The position numbers and the translations under genes are program-made. A stretch of DNA of 16,589 nucleotides from Eubacterium sp. CAG:248 (GTDB taxonomy: Bacteria; Bacillota; Clostridia; Lachnospirales; Lachnospiraceae), in NCBI GenBank assembly GCA_000436475.1, contig FR886151.1, positions 1 through 16,589 of the forward strand, read 5' to 3'. This document shows positions 1-7,392 of this stretch, one piece after another (within the stretch, counting starts at the first letter, position 1; the number at the start of each line of letters is the position of its first letter). Under the pieces are notes generated by a model. The model was not told where the DNA came from and did no database searches. It saw only the letters and a program-made list of their open reading frames with translations.

Positions 1-26
1 AGAATGTGTGTTAAACAACAATATTC

Positions 27-815
27 CTACTTTATCAACCCATTCAACCTGTTCTTTATAAGCGTGCTACCTATTGTTGTTATAGGTCTTTTTCTTTCTC
101 CAACCGGTTCAGCCTGCTTTTCTGCTTCGACTATACGTTTCTTAATCTGTTCCATTTTATTATCAAGCTCAGCAAGCTGGTCTGCATAACTGGATAGTTC
201 TACTGCAAGTGTCTCTGCCTCACTATCAGGTATGTTCTTTTTATATCTTAACTTGTGTTCAACACTTGCCCAAAAGTCCATCGCAATAGTTCTAAGCTGT
301 ACCTCTACCTTCATATAACGTTTTTCATTCTGTAAGAATATTGGTATTTCTATAATAACATGAAGACTTCTGTATCCACTTTCCTTTGGATGTTTAATAT
401 AATCCTTCATCTCAACAAGTCTTATATCATCCTGCTTAAGCAGACAATCCGCAAGCATATATATATCCTCTGAAAATGAACAGATAACTCTTATACCTGC
501 TATATCTCTTATATTTTCTTCTATTGCCTGCATAGTAAATGGGATTTTTTTCCTATTAGCTTTCTTGATTATCCCCTCTGTTGACTTTATTCTTGTCTTA
601 ATCGATTCTATCGGATTCCTGTCATACTGCAATGAAAACTGCTCATTAAGTACCTTAAACTTAGTTTCTACCTCCATAATAGCACATCTGTAATATGCCA
701 TAAGCTGGTTAAAAGGAAGTGTATTCTCCCTTATAAAGTCAAGTACTTCATCTGACATCAGATTATCCCTTATAAATCTTTCTTCTTCCTGCTTAAAAAA
801 TTCTTCTACACCCAT
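27..815 (-). CDS. relQ: Small alarmone synthetase, RelQ/YjbM type ((p)ppGpp synthetase)
   Basis: Transfers pyrophosphate from ATP to GDP or GTP to make (p)ppGpp, the cytoplasmic stringent-response signal. Seen: a RelA/SpoT synthetase domain with RDIAGIRVIC, the substrate-binding ESGYRSLH segment, and the RTIAMDFWASVEHKLRYK block typical of the RelQ/YjbM branch. There is no HD hydrolase domain and no TGS or ACT domain, so it is a stand-alone synthetase of about 262 residues. The start is placed at 815 because GGGAG lies 9 nt upstream; the open frame continues to 896, but those upstream codons lack a good ribosome site. The last ~60 residues are a charged, probably coiled-coil tail; RelQ enzymes form tetramers through C-terminal helices. 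It stands alone behind a terminator (920-981), so it is probably transcribed separately from smsCB. Family assignment is firm; regulation is not visible. Confidence 0.93.
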   Translation of the reverse strand: MGVEEFFKQEEERFIRDNLMSDEVLDFIRENTLPFNQLMAYYRCAIMEVETKFKVLNEQFSLQYDRNPIESIKTRIKSTEGIIKKANRKKIPFTMQAIEENIRDIAGIRVICSFSEDIYMLADCLLKQDDIRLVEMKDYIKHPKESGYRSLHVIIEIPIFLQNEKRYMKVEVQLRTIAMDFWASVEHKLRYKKNIPDSEAETLAVELSSYADQLAELDNKMEQIKKRIVEAEKQAEPVGERKRPITTIGSTLIKNRLNGLIK

Positions 816-919
816 GTATACATACTCCCAATTTATCTTAATCATCGAAACTGCTATCTTTCTTATTAGGCTACCCCACAAGCTACAAAATGTCAATTAA
901 CCATATATAAATAAGACAT

Positions 920-981
920 AAAAAATACTGTCCTAGGTATGATTCAACTCTTAATGTTGGATTAAATCTCCCAGGACAGTA
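920..981 (-). terminator. Rho-independent terminator of the smsCB operon
   Basis: On the minus strand, TACTGTCCTGGG pairs with CCTAGGACAGTA (one mismatch), and an inner part can extend the stem (GTTGGAT with ATTCAAC, one G-U). A run of six T follows directly. It lies about 190 nt after the smsB stop and about 100 nt before the alarmone synthetase start. Confidence 0.8.
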
Positions 982-1020
982 ACTGATATTATCTGTTATA
1001 TAAATATAATGGACAGGATT

Positions 1021-1077
1021 GTGGTAATGCGTAACACAAACCAATCCGTAGGTATCAAAGCCTGTGTCTTCCGCCCC
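1021..1077 (+). repeat. Dispersed repeat, partial copy (same family as 14654-14711)
   Basis: The first 40 nt match the segment starting at 14654 in about 35 positions, sharing CAATCCGTA and GTATCAAAG. Similarity continues loosely to a terminal CCCC. An internal hairpin joins GGATTG to CAATCC. Unlike the fuller copy at 14591-14719, it lacks the outer GACATCAT end, so it appears truncated. It is clearly richer in GC than its surroundings. Confidence 0.7.
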
Positions 1078-1080
1078 TTT

Positions 1081-1177
1081 GTTAACTAGTACATCGCGAA
1101 ATAACTACACCATTCATTTGCCTGCTAATCCGCATCCTGCGCGATTGGTATAGTTATTTACGAAACGGTGTACTAAC
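1081..1177. repeat. Imperfect inverted repeat overlapping the smsB stop codon
   Basis: The left arm (1081-1111) and right arm (1147-1177) pair through AAATAACTACACC / GGTATAGTTATTT and AGTACA / TGTACT with small bulges. The 35-bp centre is GC-rich (CGCATCCTGCGCG). The right arm contains the last codons and stop of smsB. It may be a second repeat family or a 3'-end RNA structure; no T-run follows, so it is not a standard terminator. Confidence 0.6.
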
Positions 1178-2090
1178 TTAAGAAACCGTTAACGATCTGC
1201 TCCTCAGCCTCCTGCTCTGTAAGTCCAAGAGTCATAAGCTTTATTAACTGATCACCTGCTATCTTTCCTATGGCTGCCTCATGTATGAGACTTGCATCCA
1301 CACTGTTTGCCTTAAGCTGTGGACTTGCTGTGACACATGCATTATCCATAATAATAGCATCACATGAGCTGTGTCCGGCACAACGTGTATTACCATTTAT
1401 TCTGCTGACGAATTCCTGATAACTGTTATTTCTGGCTACACTTCTTGATACAACATCTACTGATGCATCCTCACCGTTAACATCCATATTAAACTCAGTC
1501 TTAGCATGCTGCTCACCTGTAGTCATTATATTTTCATGAATAGTAAGCTTAGAGCCAGCAGCCATATCACCACTTGTCTCTCTAAATGTGTCATCAATTC
1601 CTGATATCTGTGAAGTCTCCATATCCATAACTGCTCCATCTTCCAGATGTACTATAGTTGTAGGATTCATAAGACGCTTTCCACGTCCTTCACCTTCACC
1701 ATAATGTTTCTCTATATATCTTAATTTAGCATTCTTTCCAACATAGAATGTATGAATCCCATCATGAGTTGATGTTTCATCACCACAGTTATGTATGCCA
1801 CAACCTGCAATTATAGTAACATCTGCATCCTCTCCTATATGAAAATCATTGTATACAAGGTCCTTAAGACCTGTCTGGCTTATTATGACTGGAATATGCA
1901 CACTCTCATTTTTAGTACCAGGCTTAATATATATATCTATTCCTGGTTTATCTTCTTTAGTCACTATATCTATATTAGCAGTTGTATTACGTGCCTCAGA
2001 TTTTCCGTTTGCCCTGATATTATACGCTCCTACAGGAAGTGCATCAAGCTCTGCAACCTCATGTAAAAGATTTTTTTCTATTGCATCCAT
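1173..2090 (-). CDS. smsB: SufB/SufD-family Fe-S cluster assembly scaffold (SmsB-like)
   Basis: Scaffold on which an ABC-type ATPase partner helps build Fe-S clusters in the cytoplasm. Seen: the beta-helical SufBD core, with the C-terminal pattern SLIHEAAIGKIAGDQLIKL...GLTEQEAEEQIVNGF, matching the SufB end. C252 sits where SufB has its essential cysteine, and H270/E271 match the conserved His-Glu region. Further cysteines at 97, 102, 237 and 243 could bind iron. At 305 residues it is much shorter than SufB (~470-495) because it lacks the long N-terminal part. The start at 2090 has AGGAAAGGA about 10 nt upstream. smsC lies directly upstream in the same direction (103-nt gap), and no sufD, sufS or sufU is next to it. 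This matches the two-gene SMS (SUF-like minimal system) arrangement known from anaerobic bacteria and archaea. The SMS label is inferred from length and gene content. Confidence 0.88.
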   Translation of the reverse strand: MDAIEKNLLHEVAELDALPVGAYNIRANGKSEARNTTANIDIVTKEDKPGIDIYIKPGTKNESVHIPVIISQTGLKDLVYNDFHIGEDADVTIIAGCGIHNCGDETSTHDGIHTFYVGKNAKLRYIEKHYGEGEGRGKRLMNPTTIVHLEDGAVMDMETSQISGIDDTFRETSGDMAAGSKLTIHENIMTTGEQHAKTEFNMDVNGEDASVDVVSRSVARNNSYQEFVSRINGNTRCAGHSSCDAIIMDNACVTASPQLKANSVDASLIHEAAIGKIAGDQLIKLMTLGLTEQEAEEQIVNGFLS

Positions 2091-2193
2091 TTATATGGTA
2101 TCCTTTCCTTACTACAATATAAATTTTGTTACCAGCTTCCTAATTAACATGCAAGTGTAAAAATGAATTCTGACACCCGCATCTGATATACAT

Positions 2194-2889
2194 TTAAACT
2201 GGTGATCCAGTTCCTTCAAGTAACTGTGGAAGTATATCATCCTTATCACCGTATTTGTCTATATTTCCATCTTTTATAACAACTATCTTATCAGCTATAT
2301 CAAGTATTCTTTCCTGATGGCTTATTATTATGATACTTCCATGATTAGTTTCATGCATTTCTTCAAACACCTTAATAAGGTTCTGGAAACTCCAAAGATC
2401 AATTCCTGCCTCTGGTTCATCAAACAATGACAGCTTGGTTCCTCTTGCTCTTATCATTGCTATTTCTATTCTTTTCAACTCTCCACCTGAAAGGCTGCTG
2501 TTGAGTTCTCTGTTAATATAATCTTCTGCATTAAGTCCAACTTCTTTAAGATAACCTTTTAAATCGTTGTATTTAGCCCCATTGCCAGCTGCCAGCTTCA
2601 ATAAATCTTTTACCTTTAATCCCTTGAATCTGACAGGCTGCTGGAATGCAAAGCTTATACCTTCCTTTGCTCTGTCTGTTATACTCATATTAGTAATATC
2701 AACACCATCAAGAAGAATACTTCCTTTTGTAGGCTGATATATACCAGCTATAACCTTTGCAAGTGTGGATTTACCGCCTCCATTAGGTCCAGTAACCGCT
2801 ACAAATCTCTCATCGATTTTTAAAGTAATATCATGTAATATCTCCATACCATCCTCTGTGGTATATCCGACATGATTAAGCTCTAACAT
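2194..2889 (-). CDS. smsC: SufC-family ABC ATPase for Fe-S cluster assembly (SmsC-like)
   Basis: Soluble ABC ATPase that drives the SufB-like scaffold encoded just downstream; it is not a transporter, as no membrane partner is encoded. Seen, numbered from the chosen start: Walker A GPNGGGKST at 34-42, Q-loop FQQ near 82-84, signature LSGGELKR at 133-140, Walker B LSLFDE at 153-158 followed by PEAGID, and the H-loop histidine at 191. Length is 231 residues, close to SufC. The frame is open to 2940, but GGAGG at 2896-2900 lies 6 nt before the ATG at 2889 and 3 nt before the ATG at 2892, so one of these two adjacent codons is the start; 2889 has better spacing. A promoter and inverted repeat lie upstream (2957-3022), giving a leader of about 100 nt. 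Confidence 0.9.
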   Translation of the reverse strand: MLELNHVGYTTEDGMEILHDITLKIDERFVAVTGPNGGGKSTLAKVIAGIYQPTKGSILLDGVDITNMSITDRAKEGISFAFQQPVRFKGLKVKDLLKLAAGNGAKYNDLKGYLKEVGLNAEDYINRELNSSLSGGELKRIEIAMIRARGTKLSLFDEPEAGIDLWSFQNLIKVFEEMHETNHGSIIIISHQERILDIADKIVVIKDGNIDKYGDKDDILPQLLEGTGSPV

Positions 2890-2956
2890 CATCGTCCTCC
2901 ATTCATTCTTATCTTTATATAAATCATGTGTCATAAGCACATTTTAACAGAATAAC

Positions 2957-2988
2957 TAATCCTATATATCCTTGGGTAATCAGGATTA
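2957..2988. promoter_or_regulatory. Candidate operator upstream of smsCB
   Basis: TAATCCT and AGGATTA form a perfect 7-bp inverted repeat with 18 bp between the arms. It starts at the predicted transcription start of smsCB, a usual repressor position. It does not resemble the IscR consensus I know, so the binding protein is unknown. Confidence 0.4.
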
Positions 2989-2994
2989 ATCCGC

Positions 2995-3022
2995 ACTATA
3001 TATTAACACATAATCATCACAA
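2995..3022 (-). promoter_or_regulatory. Probable sigma-A promoter of smsCB
   Basis: TTGTGA (3017-3022), a 16-nt spacer, then TATAGT (2995-3000), read on the minus strand. The expected start point is near 2988. The -10 box matches consensus at 5 of 6 positions; the -35 box at 4 of 6. Confidence 0.5.
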
Positions 3023-3050
3023 TAATCAATCTAATGTATAATATATAATG

Positions 3051-3127
3051 TGATATCATGGTCAAAAGGTCTAAACCCACATGAGCTTGCTCATAGGTGG
3101 GTGAAAGACCTTTTGACCACGGTATCA
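3051..3127. repeat. 77-bp near-perfect palindrome, dispersed-repeat family
   Basis: The outer 22 bp on each side match in 20 positions and share GTGGTCAAAAGGTCT or a close variant. Inside, ACCCAC pairs with GTGGGT and ATGAG with CTCAT around a CTTG loop, giving roughly 33 base pairs. The ends read TGATATC and GGTATCAT, similar to the ends of the copy at 14591-14719. There is no coding potential. Such a hairpin suggests a non-autonomous mobile palindromic element, or a strong RNA or DNA structure between the DUF5662 terminator and the smsCB promoter. Confidence 0.85.
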
Positions 3128-3141
3128 TAAAATAAAATTAT

Positions 3142-3175
3142 TAAAAAAGCAGTCCACAGATTATCTGCAGACTGC
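3142..3175 (-). terminator. Rho-independent terminator of the pfkA-ppk1-DUF5662 operon
   Basis: On the minus strand GCAGTC pairs with GACTGC, extended inside by TCTG/CAGA, and is followed by TTTTTTA. It begins 35 nt after the stop of the DUF5662 gene. Confidence 0.85.
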
Positions 3176-3209
3176 AATCTTATTAAATAATCACTGTATA
3201 TTCATCATA

Positions 3210-3761
3210 TTATTTTAATACATACTTCCTTATATAAGCAAAGGTATAGTCTTCACCTTTTTCAGATAGCATAACAAGAAGACTATAAAGCAGCTCTTTA
3301 GTCTTTGGATGAATTATATAATGATCCATTCCCCTCTTAAAATACTCTAATGAATCTGAATCCTTATATTTTTCCTTATTGTATATCTTACTTGCCGCTA
3401 CTCTGTCACAAAACATCTCTACTACATAATTCACTGGCATTTCCATCCCTATAAGACTCCCATTACCGCCTTTAGCAGGATAATCTATCCAGTATTCATA
3501 GTGGTGCTTATTACGTCCTTTATGATGAAGCCATGCCGTAGAACAGCCCTCTGCCTCTCTTTGTGCATTATTCGGACTTCTGTTGCCTTGAAAATATTTT
3601 ACACCAGGAATAAACTCCGTCGGACTGTACTTTGATAAATCATGCAGCAAGCCCTGCTTATAAAGTCCTACCCTGAAACAATTTTTCATTACCTGATATT
3701 TATGATGATTTATAGTACTCAGATGTCCAAAAAAATTATGAAATAATATCATGGGTTTCAT
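3210..3761 (-). CDS. DUF5662 family protein with an HD-hydrolase-like residue pattern
   Basis: Uncharacterised small cytoplasmic protein of 183 residues. I recognise it as DUF5662, common in Clostridia. Seen: paired histidines at 19-20, LLHDLSK at 38-44 (very like the LLHDIGK box of HD phosphohydrolases), WLHHKGRNKHHYEYW at 77-91, and an aspartate near 119 in FCDRVA. Their order fits a metal-binding HD fold; that is inference. The start at 3761 is preferred because AAAGG lies 7 nt upstream; the ATG at 3770 has that same AAAGG directly against it. The gene follows ppk1 in the same direction with a 103-nt gap and no visible terminator, and a terminator follows it, so it is probably the last gene of that transcript. 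No signal peptide or membrane segment is visible. Confidence 0.75.
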   Translation of the reverse strand: MKPMILFHNFFGHLSTINHHKYQVMKNCFRVGLYKQGLLHDLSKYSPTEFIPGVKYFQGNRSPNNAQREAEGCSTAWLHHKGRNKHHYEYWIDYPAKGGNGSLIGMEMPVNYVVEMFCDRVAASKIYNKEKYKDSDSLEYFKRGMDHYIIHPKTKELLYSLLVMLSEKGEDYTFAYIRKYVLK

Positions 3762-3864
3762 ATATGCCATCCTTTACTTATGTGTCTATTATTTAACATA
3801 CCTATAAAGTTTATCAAAAACAAAAATAAATTCAAGCAGATATTGAGGATTTTATAGTATTTTA

Positions 3865-6096
3865 TTATTTTATTATATTCTGCTGTGCTTTCTTTATAGC
3901 CTCATCATAGAAATATTCCTGTGAATTGATTCTTGTTTCTTTATCATTTACATCTTTTCTATAATAGTTTCCATCTGATGCCATAACTCTTGCCTTAACA
4001 TTATCTGACAACATAGTATTAAACATACGAAGAAGTCTCTTTTTTATCTCTTCATCATAAACTGGTGCTGCGACTTCAACACGCCTGATAGTATTTCTTG
4101 TCATAAAATCAGCTGATGATATGTATATTTTCGTATCGTTACCTTTGCCAAATATATATATACGCGAATGTTCAAGGAATCTTCCTACGATACTTGTAAT
4201 TGTAATATTGTCTGTATAACCCTCTATTCCAGCTCTCATACAGCTTATTCCTCTTATAATCATATCAACCTTAACACCACTCATAGATGCTTCAACGAGT
4301 TTTTCTATTATTGTTTTATCTGTAAGAGAATTAATCTTAACACCTATATATGCCTCATCACCGTTTTTAGCCTTATCAATCTCGGCTTCTATTAAACTGA
4401 TAACTTTATTCTGAAGACACTTAGGTGCAACAAGAAGATGCTCTGTATGTTCAACAACATCACCCAGCCCAAGATTATTAAACACATCTGCTGTTTCCCT
4501 TGCAATATCAGTATTAGATGTAATAAGCGAAAGATCTGTATATAATTTTGCTGTTTTCTCGTTGAAGTTACCTGTTCCAACGTGCGTAATATACTTAAAT
4601 TCCTCACCATCCTTATATGTTATAAGACACAGCTTTGAATGAACCTTTATATGATCTATTCCATATATAATTTTGCATCCGGCTTCTTCAAGACGCCTTG
4701 ACCATTCAATATTATTCTCTTCATCAAATCTTGCCCTCAGTTCAACAAGTACAACTACCTCTTTACCATTTTCTGCTGCTTCTATAAGCGCCTCTACAAT
4801 CTGCGAGTTCTTGGCTACCCTGTAAAGAGTCATCTTAATAGACAAAACCCTGTCATCATTACCTGCTTCATTAAGAAGCTTTATAAAAGGATGCATACTC
4901 TCATACGGATAACTTAATAAAACGTCCTTTTTAGCTATCTGGTCTATAATAGGCTGCTTCATATCTATATATTTTGAATTCTGTGGAACCCTTCTTTCAT
5001 AGAAAAGCTCTTTCCTTGTTCTTAAATCATCCTGAATTTTTGATATGAACGACATTTCAAGTGGTGATTCAGAATAAAACACCTGCTTTTTGTCAAGCTT
5101 CAGCTCGTTACACAAAGCTGATATAACTTTATCATCAAGTACTCTTGAATACTCAAGCTTGACAGGACACAGCCTTCTTCTCTCCTTTATAAGCTGTTCC
5201 ATAGTATCCCTGTAATCCATATCCTCATCAAAGAATGCTTCATCCATATCTATATCAGCATTTCTAATGATTCTTATAAGTGATTTACTTTTTACACTAT
5301 ATTTCTTGAATATTTTAGGAAGAAAATGCAGTATAAGTTCCTCAACAAGCATATATTTTCTGCTATCTGATGGTATAGGTATAAGTCTGTCAAATATACC
5401 ATTGCTGCATGGTACAAGTCCTATCTTATCGCTATTCTTTGACCCAAGAAGAGCCACTGCATATATTTCCTTATTCTTAAGAAATGGAAACGGATTTTTC
5501 TTTCCTATAACCTGAGGCGATAATATTGGAAGTATTGACTTGTTAAAGTAGTTCTCAAGATATACCGCATCAGAATATTCAACATCATTAAAGCTGATAA
5601 GCTTAACACCCTGTCTGTCAAACTCATACATAAGCTTTGTATATATCTTATCTTTTTTATGTAATAATTCTCTTGTGTGTGTAAATACAGCATCCAGCTG
5701 CTGCTCTGCAGTCATCATTGATTTATTGTCGAATCCTGTAGTCATCTCCTGTTTATTCTTTTTTGCAAGAAGCATCTGATCATACAGAGAGCCAACTCTT
5801 ACCATATAAAACTCATCAAGATTACTGTTGAATATTGAAACAAATGTAAGTCTCTCACATAATGGCACTTTTTCATCATCAGCTTCATCTATGACTCTTT
5901 CATTAAATTTCAGCCATGATAACTCCCTGTTTGCAAAAAATGGCATTCTTTTACCATCTTTACGATATTTTTCTTCAATATTCTTTATTTTTTTATGGAT
6001 ACTATCTGATACTTCGGTCATATTAGCTGCTTCCTTAGAATCATCCATAACTATATTTAATAATTTGTCATCTTCTATTACATTATTTTTATTCAT
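3865..6096 (-). CDS. ppk1: Polyphosphate kinase 1
   Basis: Reversibly makes long-chain polyphosphate from the ATP gamma-phosphate. Seen: the N-terminal FANRELSWLKFNERV block, the ATP-binding KMTLYRVAKNS segment, and two phospholipase-D-like domains. The autophosphorylated histidine is in HIKVHSKL (H486) and the second active-site histidine is in FLEHSRIYIF (H643), numbered from the start used here. The frame is open to 6237, overlapping pfkA by 16 nt. I prefer the ATG at 6096 because GGAG lies 5 nt before it and because the 47 upstream residues are low-complexity Lys/Asn/Glu. Even so, ~50 non-conserved charged residues precede the FANRELSWL block, and a third start (M99 of the long form) would give the usual family length of ~690. 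It follows pfkA closely and is probably co-transcribed. Confidence 0.92.
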   Translation of the reverse strand: MNKNNVIEDDKLLNIVMDDSKEAANMTEVSDSIHKKIKNIEEKYRKDGKRMPFFANRELSWLKFNERVIDEADDEKVPLCERLTFVSIFNSNLDEFYMVRVGSLYDQMLLAKKNKQEMTTGFDNKSMMTAEQQLDAVFTHTRELLHKKDKIYTKLMYEFDRQGVKLISFNDVEYSDAVYLENYFNKSILPILSPQVIGKKNPFPFLKNKEIYAVALLGSKNSDKIGLVPCSNGIFDRLIPIPSDSRKYMLVEELILHFLPKIFKKYSVKSKSLIRIIRNADIDMDEAFFDEDMDYRDTMEQLIKERRRLCPVKLEYSRVLDDKVISALCNELKLDKKQVFYSESPLEMSFISKIQDDLRTRKELFYERRVPQNSKYIDMKQPIIDQIAKKDVLLSYPYESMHPFIKLLNEAGNDDRVLSIKMTLYRVAKNSQIVEALIEAAENGKEVVVLVELRARFDEENNIEWSRRLEEAGCKIIYGIDHIKVHSKLCLITYKDGEEFKYITHVGTGNFNEKTAKLYTDLSLITSNTDIARETADVFNNLGLGDVVEHTEHLLVAPKCLQNKVISLIEAEIDKAKNGDEAYIGVKINSLTDKTIIEKLVEASMSGVKVDMIIRGISCMRAGIEGYTDNITITSIVGRFLEHSRIYIFGKGNDTKIYISSADFMTRNTIRRVEVAAPVYDEEIKKRLLRMFNTMLSDNVKARVMASDGNYYRKDVNDKETRINSQEYFYDEAIKKAQQNIIK

Positions 6097-6221
6097 ATTT
6101 TCTCCAATAAAATGTATATTTTCATTTATTTCTTTTTCTACATTTATTTTTTTATTTACAGCTATTTTTTCATCTGCATTTTTTTCTTTTCTTTTATTAC
6201 TGAAGACATACTTAATATTAT

Positions 6222-7292
6222 TTAATCTCCAAAACATATTCCCATCGCCTTTGCTTCTTTGATAATACCTGAGTCAGGATCTACTGTTTTTAATCTGCCT
6301 GCTACTTCCCTAAGTGGTGTTTTATCTATCTGATTATCCCTAACACACACCATATATCCATACTCTTTATTAATAATAAGTTCCGCTGCCTTTGCGCCTA
6401 ATCTTGATGCTAATACTCTGTCGTATGCACATGGACTTCCCCCACGCTGTACATGTCCTGGCACAGTAACTCTTACCTCCTGCCCTGTTCTTTCCATAAT
6501 ACCTGCACCTATCCTATATGCTGCGGATGGAAAATGCTCTCTTTTTCTTATCTCTTTAAGTTCCTTTTTGCTAAATTCAAGTTCTTCCTTTGATATAATA
6601 CCTTCAGCTACTGCAAGTATAGTAAAATGCTTTTTCTGCTTGCTTCTTTTATTAATAGCTTCAACCACCTTATCGAGATCATATGGAATCTCTGGTATAA
6701 GAATGACATCAGAACCACCTGCTACACCTGCATGTAATGTAAGCCATCCTGTCTTATGTCCCATAAGTTCAACTATAAACACCCTGCTATGTGATGCAGC
6801 TGTAGTATGTATACAATCAATAGTATTTGTAGCAATATCCACAGCTGACTGAAATCCAAAGCTTACATCTGTTCCTACAAGATCATTATCTATTGTCTTT
6901 GGCAGTGTAACAACATTAAGTCCCTCTTCACTTAACATATTAGCTGTCTTGTGTGTTCCATTTCCTCCAAGTATAACAAGGCAATCAAGCCCCAATCCTT
7001 TATAAGTCTTTTTCATGGATGCTACCTTATCTTTGCCATTCTCATCAGGCTCTGTTATTCTTTTAAAAGGAGTTCTTGATGTACCAAGAATAGTACCACC
7101 AACTGTTAGAATTCCAGAAAAATCATCAACATTCATAAGCTTATAATCATTATTAATAAGTCCCTTATATCCATCAAGAAAACCATATATCTTTACATCT
7201 GGTATTTTATTATACAGACTCTTTGCCACACCTCTCATAGCAGCATTCAAAGCCTGACAATCTCCACCACTTGTTAAAATTCCTACTTTCAT
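6222..7292 (-). CDS. pfkA: 6-phosphofructokinase, donor (ATP or PPi) uncertain
   Basis: Phosphorylates fructose-6-phosphate to fructose-1,6-bisphosphate in glycolysis. Seen: TSGGDCQALNA at the N-terminus, catalytic D135 in PKTIDND, substrate-binding VELMGH at 174-179, ERTGQEVRVTVPGHVQRGG, and 356 residues in all. The donor-site motif reads GGNGT (110-113 region) where ATP enzymes usually have GGDGS and PPi enzymes GGDDT. K132 (PKTIDND) is the lysine typical of PPi-dependent and mixed 'group III' enzymes, where classical ATP-PFKs have glycine. H179 replaces the usual arginine of MGR. The fold and substrate are clear; the phosphoryl donor is not. The start at 7292 has GGAGG 6 nt upstream. ppk1 follows directly. 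Confidence 0.92.
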   Translation of the reverse strand: MKVGILTSGGDCQALNAAMRGVAKSLYNKIPDVKIYGFLDGYKGLINNDYKLMNVDDFSGILTVGGTILGTSRTPFKRITEPDENGKDKVASMKKTYKGLGLDCLVILGGNGTHKTANMLSEEGLNVVTLPKTIDNDLVGTDVSFGFQSAVDIATNTIDCIHTTAASHSRVFIVELMGHKTGWLTLHAGVAGGSDVILIPEIPYDLDKVVEAINKRSKQKKHFTILAVAEGIISKEELEFSKKELKEIRKREHFPSAAYRIGAGIMERTGQEVRVTVPGHVQRGGSPCAYDRVLASRLGAKAAELIINKEYGYMVCVRDNQIDKTPLREVAGRLKTVDPDSGIIKEAKAMGICFGD

Positions 7293-7344
7293 AATAATCC
7301 TCCATTCTTGTGCTGCTTATTATGCCTATATAAAGTTCAGCATG

Positions 7345-7373
7345 TTTATAAGTAGTTCATACCCATATGATAA
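7345..7373 (-). promoter_or_regulatory. Candidate pfkA promoter
   Basis: TTATCA (7368-7373), a 17-nt spacer, and TATAAA (7345-7350) on the minus strand, about 50 nt before the pfkA start. The -35 box is weak. The tandem repeats at 7393-7456 begin 20 bp upstream of it. Confidence 0.35.
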
Positions 7374-7392
7374 GACCTCTGTACATCTAATA

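Noticed and set aside
1000..1172. Riboswitch or tRNA-like RNA after smsB
   Set aside because: The structured sequence here is explained by two repeats also seen as inverted or dispersed copies; no known riboswitch core or tRNA arm was found.
5828..6262. 144-residue plus-strand open frame
   Set aside because: It is antisense to the ppk1 N-terminal region; its Ser/Phe/Ile-rich composition is the mirror of the Lys/Glu/Asn codons.
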